A stretch of 64,000 nucleotides of DNA, from contig CM075649.1 of NCBI GenBank assembly GCA_037953625.1, positions 75,733,290-75,797,289 on the forward strand, written 5' to 3'. Under the pieces are notes generated by a model, which was not told the origin of the DNA, ran no database searches, and saw nothing but the letters and a program-made list of their open reading frames with translations. This stretch comes from Crotalaria pallida (Eukaryota > Streptophyta > Magnoliopsida > Fabales > Fabaceae). Both the position numbers and the translations under genes were made by a program. Positions 43,758-54,813 of this stretch are shown in pieces. Positions within the stretch are counted from its first letter, which is position 1; each line of letters opens with the position of its first letter.

Positions 43758-46133
43758 ATGAGTGAGGAATCTGTAAACTCTGATGTTCCAAGAACACATA
43801 AAGGAGGAAACCCAGAAATTTGTGTTAAACCGATAGCCACGCATTTTCCTCAGACTTTGAAAGAGTTCAGGCAGGGTGTGATTCACTATAGGATTGCCGA
43901 GAGGGTAGAACAGAGGAGGTTAAGGAAGCAACAGAGAGGTATTAGACATTTCAGTCGGTTTGGGAAAATTCTGCCCTGAAAGGGAGGTGTTCTCCAACCG
44001 ACCGTAGCCGTAAGTATTTGAACTGAAATAGTTAAGTTTTTCTGCTTCTGACTCCAAGTGTGCCCCCTTTTCCTCAGGTATGAAGAGGAAGTGTGTCTCT
44101 AATCCTGAACTTTATCCATTTCCGTCGGACGCAGATCAGTATGATTGGGTGGACCGAGAAGTTCTTGGTACTCAATCTGAGCTTTCAACAGAAAATTCGC
44201 TAGATCAAACACGGGCTATAATTCTGTCGTGTCCTGGTGATAACGCTGTGAACCAATACTCCATTAGTCCTGTGGGTTTGAACGAGCGGGTCTGCAGTCA
44301 AATTCCGGCGGGTTGTCCTGGTTTTTATTTTTATGAAGAAGTTGTTACTCGGTTAAGGATTAGGATGCCTTTTACCAATTTTGAGATAGGCGTTTTGAAT
44401 ACTTTGAGAGTGGCCCCTTCCCAGCTGCATCCTAATGCTTGGGCATTTGTGAGAGGCTTCCAGCAAGTGTGTTCAGCTATGGAGTGGTCCTGCACTCTTC
44501 CGATTTTTTTCTACCTATTTTCCCCTCAATGCAACACCTTTGAGAAAGGATCAGTAAGACGACCTTGGGTCTCTCTTAAGTCCCGCAATGGCTATACTCT
44601 TTTCACCAAGTATTCTGAATCTTGGAAGGGTTTTAAACCTTTTTTCTTTAAGTACAATTTTATCGGCAATGGAGTTTGCTGGTTCACCCGTCCTGGTGAA
44701 TCCCGACCAATTCCACGGTTTCCTCTCCAGTGGACTGCGAGCTTTTTTAACCGATCGATTGCCTCGTACTCCTCAGATTGGAAAGAACTGGCTGAACATG
44801 AGAAGGAGGTGTGTCGAGCAGTTGAGAGTTATATGAAATCTAATGGGAGGATAGAAACAAAGGACATTATGAACATCCCTTCATCGGATGTTAAAGCAGA
44901 ACTTGGTAAAACTGTTTTCTTTTGGTTGTTGCATTTGTTAAGTTGATCCGTTCTAATGTTACTTCGTTTTTCTTGTTCTTTGCAGAAAAAATGGCTTCCC
45001 GGATGGCTTCTTTAGCTCAAGGGGGAAAGAAGAGGAAGACCCATGCATCGAGTATGGCATCCGGGTCTTCAAGCCTGAGTACCTCGAGCTTGAGTACCAC
45101 CACACCAACTGCTTCTCCAACCGAGGCATCCCCTCGGCCAACTTCAAACGTGGTGGTTGTCGGCGCCACGGTTTCATTGGGCCCTAGCGGCCAAGTTCAA
45201 ACCATTTCTCCTCTTCAACCACAAATTCGCCGCCGACGGATTGATAAAGGAAAAGAGAAAGTGACCGAAGGGGCGAATCCACGGGTTGAAGGTTCAAGTG
45301 CTAAGGCTGCTGCTGTTCCGTCTTCTGACAACGCTCCCTCTTCTGCTGCGACCCCACCAGAAACATCTATATGGGACCAACAATTTGATGAAAGATTTGG
45401 CCAATATATCTGTTCTGAATCTGACTGTACTCATTTTGGAACTCTTTCTTCCGATCAATGGTCTCGTTGCAACATGACTCTTGCCAAATATCTGATGCGG
45501 GGTGCCAACCTTGCATATTTTTTGGCCAAGCAACCTGATGGACTTTTCGCTGGTTATAATGCCGAGTAGAGGGAGGCTCGTGAATTGTCTGCTGCACAAG
45601 AGGCTAGCCTCTCGGATGAGCTGAACCGTATTAAGAATGAGTTGGAAAACTTAAAGGCTGACAAAAATGAACTGATTAAGGAGAGGGACTCTTTGAAGGT
45701 TTCCCAAAAGGTTGCTGAGGATAAGAAGAAAGAGGCCGAGGAAGCTCTGAAGAAGGAATTGCAAGAGAGTCGGCAGAAGATGGACGAGCTGAGGGCAGAA
45801 GTTGAGAAGTCCGCTGCGGTTGCTCAGAAACTGAAGGAGAAAGCTCTTCTTCACAAGAAAAAGGCGGCAACCAACTTCTATAACTGGAGTAAAAGCGTCG
45901 ATGATTCTTTTGTCTCGGCCATCAAGCAAATTCAATTTCTGAATCCTGAGACTGAATTCAGGGTGGTTGGAGCTCATCCATTTCATCTTGTCGAGAATGG
46001 GAAGCTGATTGATATGGAGACCAAGGCCGAAGTCGATCTACAAGGTGAGGATCTGCCAAATCCTCTGGTTGATGTGACTGAAGCCCCTGACTTTGATGAT
46101 TCCAATGTTGTTTTATCTGATATTGAGCAGTGA
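43758..46133 (+). pseudogene. Antisense ORF: Transposase_28-like ('putative gypsy type transposon') plus coiled coil
   Basis: The gene runs opposite to gag. A first piece (43758-43978) gives MSEESVNSDVPRTHKG. The main domain (from 44080) contains GFYFYEEVVTRLRIRMP, LRVAPSQLHPNAWAFV and FFYLFSPQ, the hallmarks of the plant family named Transposase_28. An intron fits at 44906-44985 (CTTG|GTAAAA...TTTGCAG|AAAAAATGG), leading to a Ser/Thr/Pro-rich linker with RRRRIDKGKEK, a DQQFDERFG segment and a long coiled coil (about 45600-45850; ELNRIKNELENLKADKNEL). A single in-frame TAG at 45567-45569 and a TGA in the first piece break it. The function of these proteins is unknown. Confidence 0.75.
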
Positions 46134-46735
46134 TCGGTTTTTGCTGCTTTTCTGTTGGTTTTAACATTTTGTTGCTCGCTGTTACCGAGCGTCTTTACTG
46201 AACAATTTTTGTTTTAACTTGTTGCTCGTTGTATTCGAGCGTATTTCCATGAACAATTTATTTTTGCTCCTGTTAAATTTTGCTTAATATACAAATTGTG
46301 TTGTGTAAATCACTTTCGTTATTTTACTGCTATTCTCGATCAGAAAGGCTAATTTAAGAATAAATTATTGTGAGTAGAAGTCGGATCGCCGACTTTAGCC
46401 GAAGGGAGACCCTCGGACCGCGAAACAAGGAAAGTAATTTCCTGAATTCGGGCGTTCTAAAAATATGTTGTTAAACTCTCAAAAAGAGTTGTATCTCGAT
46501 TCCGCTCGGTGGCTAGCCGAACGAAATGAGGCGTACGTCACATCACAATGTTTGTAAAAGAATTTGAAGGAAATTAATGCGTTTTATTGATAAAAGAATA
46601 CAAGAACGATGTTGCTCGTTTGTCAACTAACTTCTAACAATTGTCTCTAAGCTAGGAAGGATGTTATCCTTCGTTTATCCTACCTACAAGCAATAGACTA
46701 ACCTATTTGACAAGAGTGAAAAATAAAATAGGAGC
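46134..46735. other. 3' untranslated / intergenic part of the Tat-like element
   Basis: It lies between the ends of the convergent gag and antisense ORF. 'TGTTGCTCGYTGTNNYCGAGCG' occurs twice (about 46170 and 46220). Nothing coding. Confidence 0.5.
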
Positions 46736-47536
46736 TTAACTGTAATAAGCTCTGAGTTTGGCCGAGCGTAAGTCAGTCTGCATTGTTTCCCTCAGGATTT
46801 GACTCCTTGGAACAGTTAAAGGAGTGTATTCCTGAAATTTATTCCTCGGAGGAATCCTTCGGTCTCGATCATTCCTATCTTGTCTTCCACCAAAACGTTC
46901 ATCACGTTTTTGTTTATTTTGACCTTGAGGATCAGCTCGTTGCCTTTCTTCTCTGACTTTCTGACCCTTGTGGAATTCCTCCAAATTAATGAACTTATTT
47001 GACCTCTGTCTTAGCTCGGCCATATCTTTTGGAGGTTTTCCAAATAAAGACTTTCTGAAATCTCCCGACTGTAAACCCTGTGTGAACAATAGTACTGCCA
47101 CACCAGGTTCTAATCGAGGAACTGAGCTAGCCTCTGCATGGAATCGCGAAAGATAGTCTTTCAATGACTCATCTTGTTTTTGGGTGACTGCTGCTAAGGT
47201 GTGGTCGGACTTGGGCTGGATGCAACTAGCCGTGTATCTGTTTAGAAACACTCTTTTCATCTCCTCCCAAGATTTAATTGAGTTCCGAGGGAGGGATGAG
47301 TACCATCGTAACACTGACGGCTCTAGGGTCATGGAAAAGGCTCGACATTTCATCTCCTCCCCTCCTCCGTAGTAATTCATCGCTCCTTCATAAGAGACAA
47401 TATGGTCCACTGGATCAGTGAGGCCGTTGTAGTGTGGTACATTAGAAGGGCCCAAGTAACCTTGAGGAGTTTGGAATGCCATAATATATGGAGTAAAGGG
47501 ATGACCAGGGTGAAAATCACCCTGATCCTGGTTCAT
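46736..47536 (-). pseudogene. gag: gag of the Tat-like element (main part)
   Basis: The frame contains PHYNGLTDPVDHIVSYE, FSMTLEPSVLRWYSSLP, SWEEMKRVFLNRYTA and LKDYLSRFHAEA, the retrotransposon gag capsid core, followed by an Arg/Gln-rich tail (RQDRNDRDRRIPPRNKFQEY). It ends at 46736 without continuing into a protease. The N-terminal part (47533-48380) is in other frames: MVTTRSQVGDLRDRI at 48380, then an early stop, and MINILNRQTALIEQQGRAI at 47742. At least two frame breaks therefore separate the start from the core. Confidence 0.8.
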
Positions 47537-48380
47537 GGTAGGGTTAGTATGGGTATTTTGTGGCGGGGGAGCTGCATTACCGGGAGTGGTTGTGGGTCCA
47601 TGGTTTGAGGCATTGTATTTTGGGGTAGTATGGTGGATGGTTGACTCTGTGCAATCCTTGCCATAGCTTGCTGTTGGAGGTCGGCAATAGCCCGTCCTTG
47701 TTGTTCAATTAGAGCCGTTTGTCTGTTTAGGATGTTAATCATCTCTTGCTCCCGAGCTCGAGCAGATGCAAATGTTCCATAGGACCTGCCGATGGAGTGG
47801 CTATGATGAGAATTTCTAGGAGAAGTTCTTCCTAGATTTAATCTGGTTCTTGGTGTTGTACTTATGTGGTCGGGATTGGGTGGGACAGGAGGGGTACGTT
47901 GGGTATTTCGGCCATGATGTGCTCGAGTTCCAGTGGTCCTGGATGTGTTTCGAGTGGTTGGGGCTGTGCTGCTCGAATCACCATGGGTGGAGGGAGGTGG
48001 TGTAGGAGGGGGTGGTGGTGGTGGTGGAGGCAGTATGGTTCGTAAAACTTGGAGAGGTTGGGGGTTGCTTCTAGTCCTAGGATGGGAAGATTGTGGTGTT
48101 TGGGAGTGAGTAGCGTGATTATTACTACGATTATGGCTGCGATGAGGGGGTGGATGACTTTGTGAATGGTTTGGTGGCTGGGAATTATTCGCTGCCCCAG
48201 AATGGGAGGTTCATGGCGGTTGCCCATTATCTACACGATTATGGTTGAGAACATCGCGCAGATCTCCTGCAGAATGAGGCTGCGGGTTGTTGTTATCAGC
48301 GTTTCTGGGCCTGCCACGGGTGCGGGTGATGCGGTCACGGAGATCACCAACTTGACTTCTGGTGGTAACCATGGTGGTGG
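47537..48380 (-). pseudogene. gag N-terminal region, broken
   Basis: The reading starts MVTTRSQVGDLRDRI (48380) and hits a TGA near 48213. It is Pro/Ser/His-rich in between (PPPPPPPPTPPPS) and ends with a coiled-coil-like MINILNRQTALIEQQGRAI that stops or shifts near 47540. Confidence 0.6.
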
Positions 48381-48403
48381 TGGGAATGATATGTTATTCA
48401 GTT

Positions 48404-48421
48404 TCCCACAGACGGCGCCAA
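48404..48421 (-). other. Primer-binding site of the Tat-like element
   Basis: The minus strand reads TTGGCGCCGTCTGTGGG next to the 5' LTR, a primer site common in plant Tat-type elements. I do not assign the tRNA. Confidence 0.7.
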
Positions 48422-48874
48422 TGTCGTGTCCTTGACCAAGATCAACCTTAAAGCTATGGAAGAGCCTTGAAGAATGATCTCAGCTAAGATGTTAATATAG
48501 GACTTTTTAGGATTTCTGAATATCCAGTTGGGATAATCAGGTTCTCCCTAGTCAACAATGTGTGTGCTGGTGTCAACTTAGGATAAGATCATATCCATAA
48601 ATCCTGTAGCTGATAAACCTTATCCAATGCTGTTTATCTAACCAAGAGTCGTGGGAATCTAGGAGTAGTTACGGTTTGATGAGGCTGTAGATTATAAGGA
48701 TCAGATTGAAAGTCCTGTGCTCGGTGTTAACCTCATCGGTACGTGACCTACATGTAGAAACCCAGTTTGCTCGGTGTTAAGTATCCGATCGTTGGCCCTG
48801 TATTAGTATCATACTAGTAAGGGTAATGAGGCTCTCGGTCGGTTGACGCTCGGTTGTACTACAAGTCCACTACA
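48422..48874 (-). repeat. 5' LTR of the Tat-like element
   Basis: 453 bp, with the same termini as 42256-42833. The 125-bp difference lies between GAT-containing short direct repeats (CTTAGG|GATGAG and TTAT|GATAAG). Confidence 0.9.
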
Positions 48875-48986
48875 ATTATGAAAATATTTATTTATTCTTT
48901 TTATAAAAATGAAGGATATTACAAGTTAAGTCTCGATAACTTATCAGAATAAGGGTAGGTTCCACAACTAACTAAACACCTATAAA

Positions 48987-50359
48987 TAGGGGTGTTCACG
49001 GTTCGGTGCAGTTCGGTTTTGAGGTAAAAAGTCAATTGATCCAATCAAAAATATATATACGCGGTTCGATTCGATCCAATTACATTATTAAATTCAATAC
49101 CGTCCAATCTAAAATAAAACATGTGATTTCGATTCAGTTCGGTTCGATTTTAATTTAATTAAAACTTATATGTAATTTTTATATAAAGTAATTATTTGGT
49201 CATAAACATATATTTTTTTATACAAGTCATAAGCATATATGCATAAAAGCAACTATCATCGTTGTTGGCATTTCTAAGTTGCACAAACTAAAATAACATT
49301 ATCCATATGCGTAGTGTGTGCGTAAGTATTAAGCTCAATCCAATGTGTTTTTGTGTAGGGGTGAGCATGACCCGGCCCTACCCGGAGACCCGTCCCAACC
49401 CGGCGGGTTCGGGTCGGGTCAAATCTGTCGTCTTCAATCATTCAAAGGGACAAACCCGAGTGAGAAAAGGACAGACCCGATCCTATTAAGGACGGGTTCG
49501 GGTTCATGCCCGGGTCACCCGAACCCAGCCCGGACTTATAATTAATTAATTAAATATATATTAATTATAATTATTATTCTTATTTCTAAAAACTAAAACA
49601 TGAATAAAAAATATAAAACACTAAAACACTAAAACTAAAAGTAACTACTACGGTTCCATTAATTTAGAAAGATTATGGTTTATTCTTTCTAATTTGAAAC
49701 ACTAAAACACTAAAATTAATTTATTCTTTATAGATGCCTTGTGAATAAAGAAGGTTCCATTTGTTATACAGGAGTTCCTTATACTTATTGGAAAAGGATG
49801 GGCGGAATATGCATGGTGCAGGATCAACAAAGGCGAATTCTTCTCTTCTGTGAGTAACGAATTATAGAATTATACTTTGTTGTTGTTGAAGGAATTATAT
49901 TAGTATTAGTATACTTCTTGTGGTTAGTTATAGAATTCTAGAAAGATTATACAAATTTCAAAATTTGAACGGTTTGAAAATTTTTTTAATGTTATTCATC
50001 CGTGTCCCGGGTGAACCCGGACCCGTCCCTATGAGGATCCGTCCTATTTTGGACCCGTCCTTACCTTGTCCCTCTCTAATTAGGGACGGGTTCGGGTTGA
50101 AAAATTGACCCGTGCAACATTTCGGGATGGGTAAGGGTCAAGCCCAACCCGTCCCATACTCACCCCTATTTTTGTGTATATATTTATAACTAGCGGTTCA
50201 ATTTGGTCTGAATTGGTTCTTAGAACTAAAACCAAACAACACCAATCGATTTTTCAATAATCAATTCAAAAACATCCAAACAAATTCGGTTTTTTTTTCG
50301 ATTTTTGGTTTTTTTTCGGTTTGCAGTTTTTTTTATCGGGTTGGATCTGAACAGCCCTA
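48987..50359. mobile_element. hAT-like element (outer)
   Basis: Ends TAGGGGTGTTCACGG and, inverted, TAGGGCTGTTCAGATCC, with subterminal GGTTCGGT/CGGTTT repeats. Flanks CCTATAAA and CCTATATT suggest a decayed 8-bp TSD. It contains the element at 49356-50168. Confidence 0.65.
49356..50168. mobile_element. hAT-like element nested in the previous one
   Basis: Ends TAGGGGTGAGCATGACCCGG and, inverted, TAGGGGTGAGTATGGGACGG; rich in GGGTTCGGGT and GACCCG repeats near both ends. Perfect 8-bp TSD TTTTTGTG (49348-49355 and 50169-50176). No transposase. Confidence 0.88.
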
Positions 50360-50741
50360 CCTATATTATTTTGTAATTATAATAAATAACTCTAAATTTC
50401 AAATATCTACTTAATCAAGTGATTGGAGATTCGATTCTCGGTTCTTGCGAATGTAAGAAGTCTCGTTGGGAGACTACTCCTGAAAGGGCCCGACAACGTC
50501 AAAGGATTAGTCACTTAGTTGCGCAGGTTGTAACAACCCAAAATTTAGCCCATCGAAAAATACGGGTTAACAAAAACTTTTCTATAAAGAGTGTGAAAAC
50601 CAAAATTACTTTTTCATTTAGAGTAATAGTTCTTTTACAAAAATATTCTGAGTGTAAAACATGTATAATACAAAACCCCGAAAACCCTTTTTACACCCAG
50701 AGCATTGGTCTTCACAACTCGATCCTTCTACAAAGGATTTG

Positions 50742-50758
50742 GATGACGAGACGTCATC
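50742..50758. repeat. Perfect short hairpin shared by two LTRs
   Basis: GATGACG and CGTCATC around AGA, identical to 38321-38337. Confidence 0.75.
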
Positions 50759-51089
50759 CTGGCTGTTCCTTCTAGTTAACTTCCACTCTTACAGGAAAGG
50801 CTTCAATGCTGTCCCTTGAGAGAACCTACCACCACAAACATGGTAGATGAGAGTAAGTCACTTGTCATATCGCCTAAGCAGATTATATGATTGGTCAAAC
50901 ACAATCATCACAGATAAAAGTTCAATATTAAAAATGCATGTTCAGGAGTTTAGTTCAACCATATAGTCTATAATCATAAATCTTTCATGCCATGCATGCA
51001 CGTCTCTCAAATCATTTCTCCATAATCAACTCTTCCAGGAAAACAACACTTTGGGATAGGCAATCGTGCGCTCGATGTTTCCACAACCT

Positions 51090-51544
51090 GTATAGCGGCC
51101 ACACCGTTCTATACTAGAACCCCATCGACCACGATCTTAAAATGATACAAGGGGATGATCCCTGAACCATTGTCCACCAATAGTTCTAGGTCCTTGTCAT
51201 TTCTACGGTGGCGGCCACACCGTTCCAACCGTCTCATGTAGCGGCCACACCGTACTACATGGTTTCCAATCCCGCATGCACCTCACTCGTTTTACAATTC
51301 CCTGTACACCATGCATGAGATGCATAACAAATACATTAATCATCACATTATACACATGGCGGCCACACCGTTCCATGTCTTCACATAACGGCCACACCGT
51401 ACTATATGGAATCACACACATATGGCGGCCACACCGTTCCACATGTCTTCGTATAGCGGCCACACCGTTCTATACAGAATCACACACATATGGCGGCCAC
51501 ACCGTTCCACATGTCTTCGTATAGCGGCCACACCGTACTATACG
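51090..51544 (-). repeat. Array of nine hairpins with constant core and compensated stems
   Basis: Cores CGGCCACACCGTT or CGGCCACACCGTA start at 51096, 51213, 51243, 51360, 51389, 51426, 51457, 51494 and 51525. Each is flanked by arms that pair with each other but differ between copies: GTATAG/CTATAC, ACGGTGG/CCAACCGT (one bulge), CATGTAG/CTACATG, ACATGG/CCATGT, ACATATGG/CCACATGT. On the sense (minus) strand each folds as outer stem, 2-nt 5' bulge (AA or TA), inner stem CGG/CCG and loop TGTGG. Copy five has a damaged left arm. Confidence 0.85.
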
Positions 51545-52431
51545 GAATCCTCTTAGCATAATGACTTCTTGCAGGAGTTAGTCCATAACATATGGAAATC
51601 AGGGTAATTCCACTTATCCAACGTTCACATATCCAAACCGGAGCAACAGGCCCTAACGCATTTGGATTGGATCCTCATAATCAACAAACATCACCGCTCT
51701 TGCATTATCATTAATACTCCTTAAGTCATTATCTACTTATGTTCCAAGGTATTAGTTATCCCGTAGATTCAATCGTTAATTATCAAACACACAATCCTTA
51801 GATCGAGACATTAGACTTACTCCACTTATCATCATGAGGTAATAACTTCTTTCTAATGTCCTTTAAGCCAATAACTTCTTATGTTCTAAAACATTGATTA
51901 CCAAGTAGACATGATCATGCTTATCAAATCCTTTCTCAACATCATACCCAGATTATGAGCTATTAATCACATTCTATATCCTTAAAACAAACATGATCAT
52001 TTTCAATCCAAAGAGGACATGATGATTATCTCACAACTCATACCATATGAACCAACTTATCTAGAGGTTAAACTCAAATAATTGTTCATGCATCTTATGC
52101 AATCTTCAACAATCATATATAGCACTAGGTAACCATCTAATGCAAATAAGATGCTCATGCCTATTTCATTTACAAGTTTACAATTTAAATGAATGGCATA
52201 ATGTATGAGTCCAGCTCTCCATCCTAACTTCAAAGTGAATGCCATTACATAACTTAAAGGAAATTGATTGGTATATTACAATTAATAATATCTCACATTA
52301 TTAATTCATCCCTTTCCTACTACCACCAATCAATTTCTCTTAAGTCTTAGATCACTTGGATTATTATTATTTAGTTATTAACCAAATGATTCAGAATTAA
52401 AAATGATATTTTCAATATTCTGGGTAAAACT

Positions 52432-52755
52432 ACTCGAGTGTTCTTCAGAATACTCGAGTGTTCTTCAATTATATCCAGATTACTCGAGTAATTCTCAGTT
52501 ACTCGAGTTGTTCATGCCTTCCTGAGGATTTGAGTTTCAGATTCATAAAAATACTCGAGTGATTCATGAGTACTCGAGTGTTCTTCATCAACTCCAGAAC
52601 ACTCGAATGACTCCTGCATCACTCGAGTGGTTTACCATAAAATGTCCCCATGCATCAGTTGATACTCGAGTTCTGGGCCCGGTACTCGAGTGTTCTAACA
52701 CAAAATACACTGTTTTACCAAAATTTTACTCGAGTATCAAGCCAAGTACTCGAGT
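52432..52755. repeat. Six pairs of ACTCGAGT words
   Basis: Word starts: 52432/52452, 52482/52501, 52553/52572, 52601/52621, 52664/52684, 52728/52748; spacings are 20, 19, 19, 20, 20, 20 bp. One word is ACTCGAAT, the rest perfect. DNA between and around words differs. Confidence 0.92.
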
Positions 52756-54096
52756 CTTTTCTTGCAGAACAGGCTGGAAACTTGGTTTCAACATGCCATT
52801 TTCAATTCTAACCATTTCTAATCCAATCCAATGATTCACAGAGTTCATATAACATAACAAACGTGTTCAAACACTTAGAACACATCAAATTACACAGAAT
52901 TGAATTTGATCACCAATTATGCATGAAATCACATTTTCAACAACTTGACATGCCAAATTCAATTCTGAGCAATTCTAACTCAATCCAATGGTCAAATGAA
53001 CTTTATTTACATATTTAAAACTTATCACAACAATTCACAGAGAATCCAAATATGCTTCCATTTATGCACAAAACCACATATTATGCAACTCAACATAGCA
53101 ATATCAAATTTTACCATATTTAACGTGAAAACAGAGTTTGTACAACACAAATGCAATATTTAGAACTTACTCCAAACTTCTTCAAGGTCCATTATTGGCT
53201 TACCAAAAGCATACCACATCAAGGTCCTAATTTATCACATTTGTCAATTATACTCCAACCAAACTCATAAATTCCTATAACTTAGGTTCATCAATTCATT
53301 TCAGACATTAATCATGTTATAAATCAAGTGACCAAGTGATTGTGTGAACCTCCTAGTCCAGCAAGCATGTCTTGGTCCAATTCACATAGCACACACAATT
53401 CTAAATTCACAATCTATAATCCTAGCAATATGAATGACTTCTCCCATACCTTGGACAACACTTAGACAAGCTCAAAAACGCCCAAGAGCAGCAGCAGCCA
53501 CACAGCAGCCACCAATCTGGCACACACCACTTCAACCACCAAAGAGCAGAACCATTGTGAGCAGAGTCCAAAGACCATATTGTTTGAGTGAGTAATAGTG
53601 CACAAAAATTGGGGAAAAAGGTTAGAATCTACTCTCTGCAACATGCACGAGAGATTAAAACCAAATTGGAATCAAGAGGGTTCATGAGCTTACCACAATT
53701 GAAGATCAAAGTGAGCTCCAAGAACCAGTTGACAGCAACCAAACCCCCACTTTTGAGCTTCAATTCTTTTAACACTCAAACCCTCAGCTCACAATTTTGG
53801 TGTGTATACAAAGCTCTAGAAGTGAGCTTCGTATTGGTGTATGATTTGTGTATTAACTCTTAAGGACCAAAGAGAATCGAAGAAGGAAACTCAAGAACCC
53901 TAGCACTCGGATTCTTCACGATTTGGCAAAAATGCTTGGTTGATTCATCAACCAAGGCTTAAATAGGTGGATCAACGTCTCATGCAGGCCGACACGAAGG
54001 CCAGGACGTGCCCCTGAGTTGATCACGTGTCAACTCGTGAGGTATTGGAGTGAGTGACTCACCAAACGCACTGACTCGTGCCTCACTGTGCAAAAT

Positions 54097-54124
54097 ACTC
54101 GAGTCTTTTCAGAAAGACTCGAGT
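54097..54124. repeat. Seventh ACTCGAGT pair, upstream of the leader
   Basis: Words at 54097 and 54117, 20 bp apart, more than 1.3 kb from the other six pairs in the same LTR. Confidence 0.9.
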
Positions 54125-54813
54125 CTTTTTGCCAAAATAGTAAAAATAAATATTTTTATTTCCTTTTCATCCAAAATTTTCCTATTATTATTTTTAAGTC
54201 CTAAAACAGGAACTAATATGCAAAAACATTATTTTTCCCATATTAAGACTTATCTAATATTTTCATACATAATAAATCACTTCATAATCAAGGATTTTTA
54301 CTAAAAATAATTAATTATAAATAAACTTTTATAATTAATTTTCATTAACTAGGGATCAAAATTTGGGGTGTTACACAGGTGGATACCTTGAGAAGCCAAA
54401 AAAAAAAACTACACTTGTGTGTAAATTTTAAGTCTTACAAATTCAAATATAAATTGGTTTCAAGAAAAAAAATCTCATTTAATAAAAGTATTTATGAATA
54501 TTTAATGAATATTCCACTCCTTCCTATTCTATTTATAATCACATTCTAGAATATTTTTTCTATTTTATTTACAAGTTACTTTATATTTTCTAAGAGTCGT
54601 TTATATTTTTTTATTTGTCCTTTGTTCATTAATCAGAAATAATATCTATTTGAAATTTCTTATGCAAATTGAGAGGATAAAATTGTAATGTTAAAGTATA
54701 TTTTTAAAGTTTCAAGAAATTTATCTATCTTCCTTGTAAATAGGACCAAAGGAAATATGTTTTAATGTAGTTTAAATTTTCATTATTCAAAAATCAAAAT
54801 AAATAAAAGTTAA

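Larger units (their letters stand above)
42256..48874 (-). mobile_element. Non-autonomous Tat-like LTR retrotransposon with antisense ORF
   Basis: It has two related LTRs, a perfect TSD ATTAT (42251-42255 and 48875-48879), primer and polypurine sites in the right places, and gag on the minus strand. Protease, RT, RNase H and integrase are absent. The rest of the interior is a plus-strand (antisense) Transposase_28-like gene. Extra antisense ORFs are known from the Tat lineage of Ty3/gypsy elements. Movement would need enzymes from a relative. Confidence 0.9.
35580..48923 (-). repeat. Solo LTR (about 4.2 kb net) interrupted by two later insertions
   Basis: It begins TGTAACATCCC and ends GGATATTACA, flanked by a perfect TSD AGTTA (35575-35579 and 48924-48928). 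Subtracting the two insertions and their TSDs leaves about 4,190 bp. It is homologous in several blocks to the solo LTR at 50529-54375: CGGGTTAACAAAAACTTT near the low-coordinate end, ACCCAGAGCATTGGTCTTCA with ACTCGATCCTTC, and TAGCAATATGAATGACTTCT. These blocks show the transcribed strand is minus. Transcription features in minus order are the 67-bp module (41879-41813), a word pair (41694-41721), TATATATA at 41501-41510, a donor-like AAG|GTATAGG at 40878, more word pairs, and repeated sequence at 38600-39030. No internal coding region accompanies it. Confidence 0.9.
50529..54375 (-). repeat. Solo LTR, 3.85 kb
   Basis: It begins TGTAACAACCC and ends TTTGGGGTGTTACA, with a perfect TSD CAGGT (50524-50528 and 54376-54380). 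The sense strand is minus (start TGTAACACCCCAAAT at 54375). In sense order it carries a word pair (54097-54124), TATTTAA near 53960, a leader, a donor-like AAG|GTATGGG near 53449, six word pairs (52432-52755), the hairpin array (51090-51544) and the conserved block with GATGACG-AGA-CGTCATC. It has no 67-bp module. No internal domain remains, so it arose by LTR-LTR recombination. Confidence 0.93.

Noticed and set aside
51090..51544. Resemblance to a CRISPR array (short repeats with changing spacers)
   Set aside because: The DNA is plant nuclear, spacing is irregular, there are no cas genes, and the 'spacers' next to each core pair with each other and recur (GTATAG three times), which fits a hairpin array.
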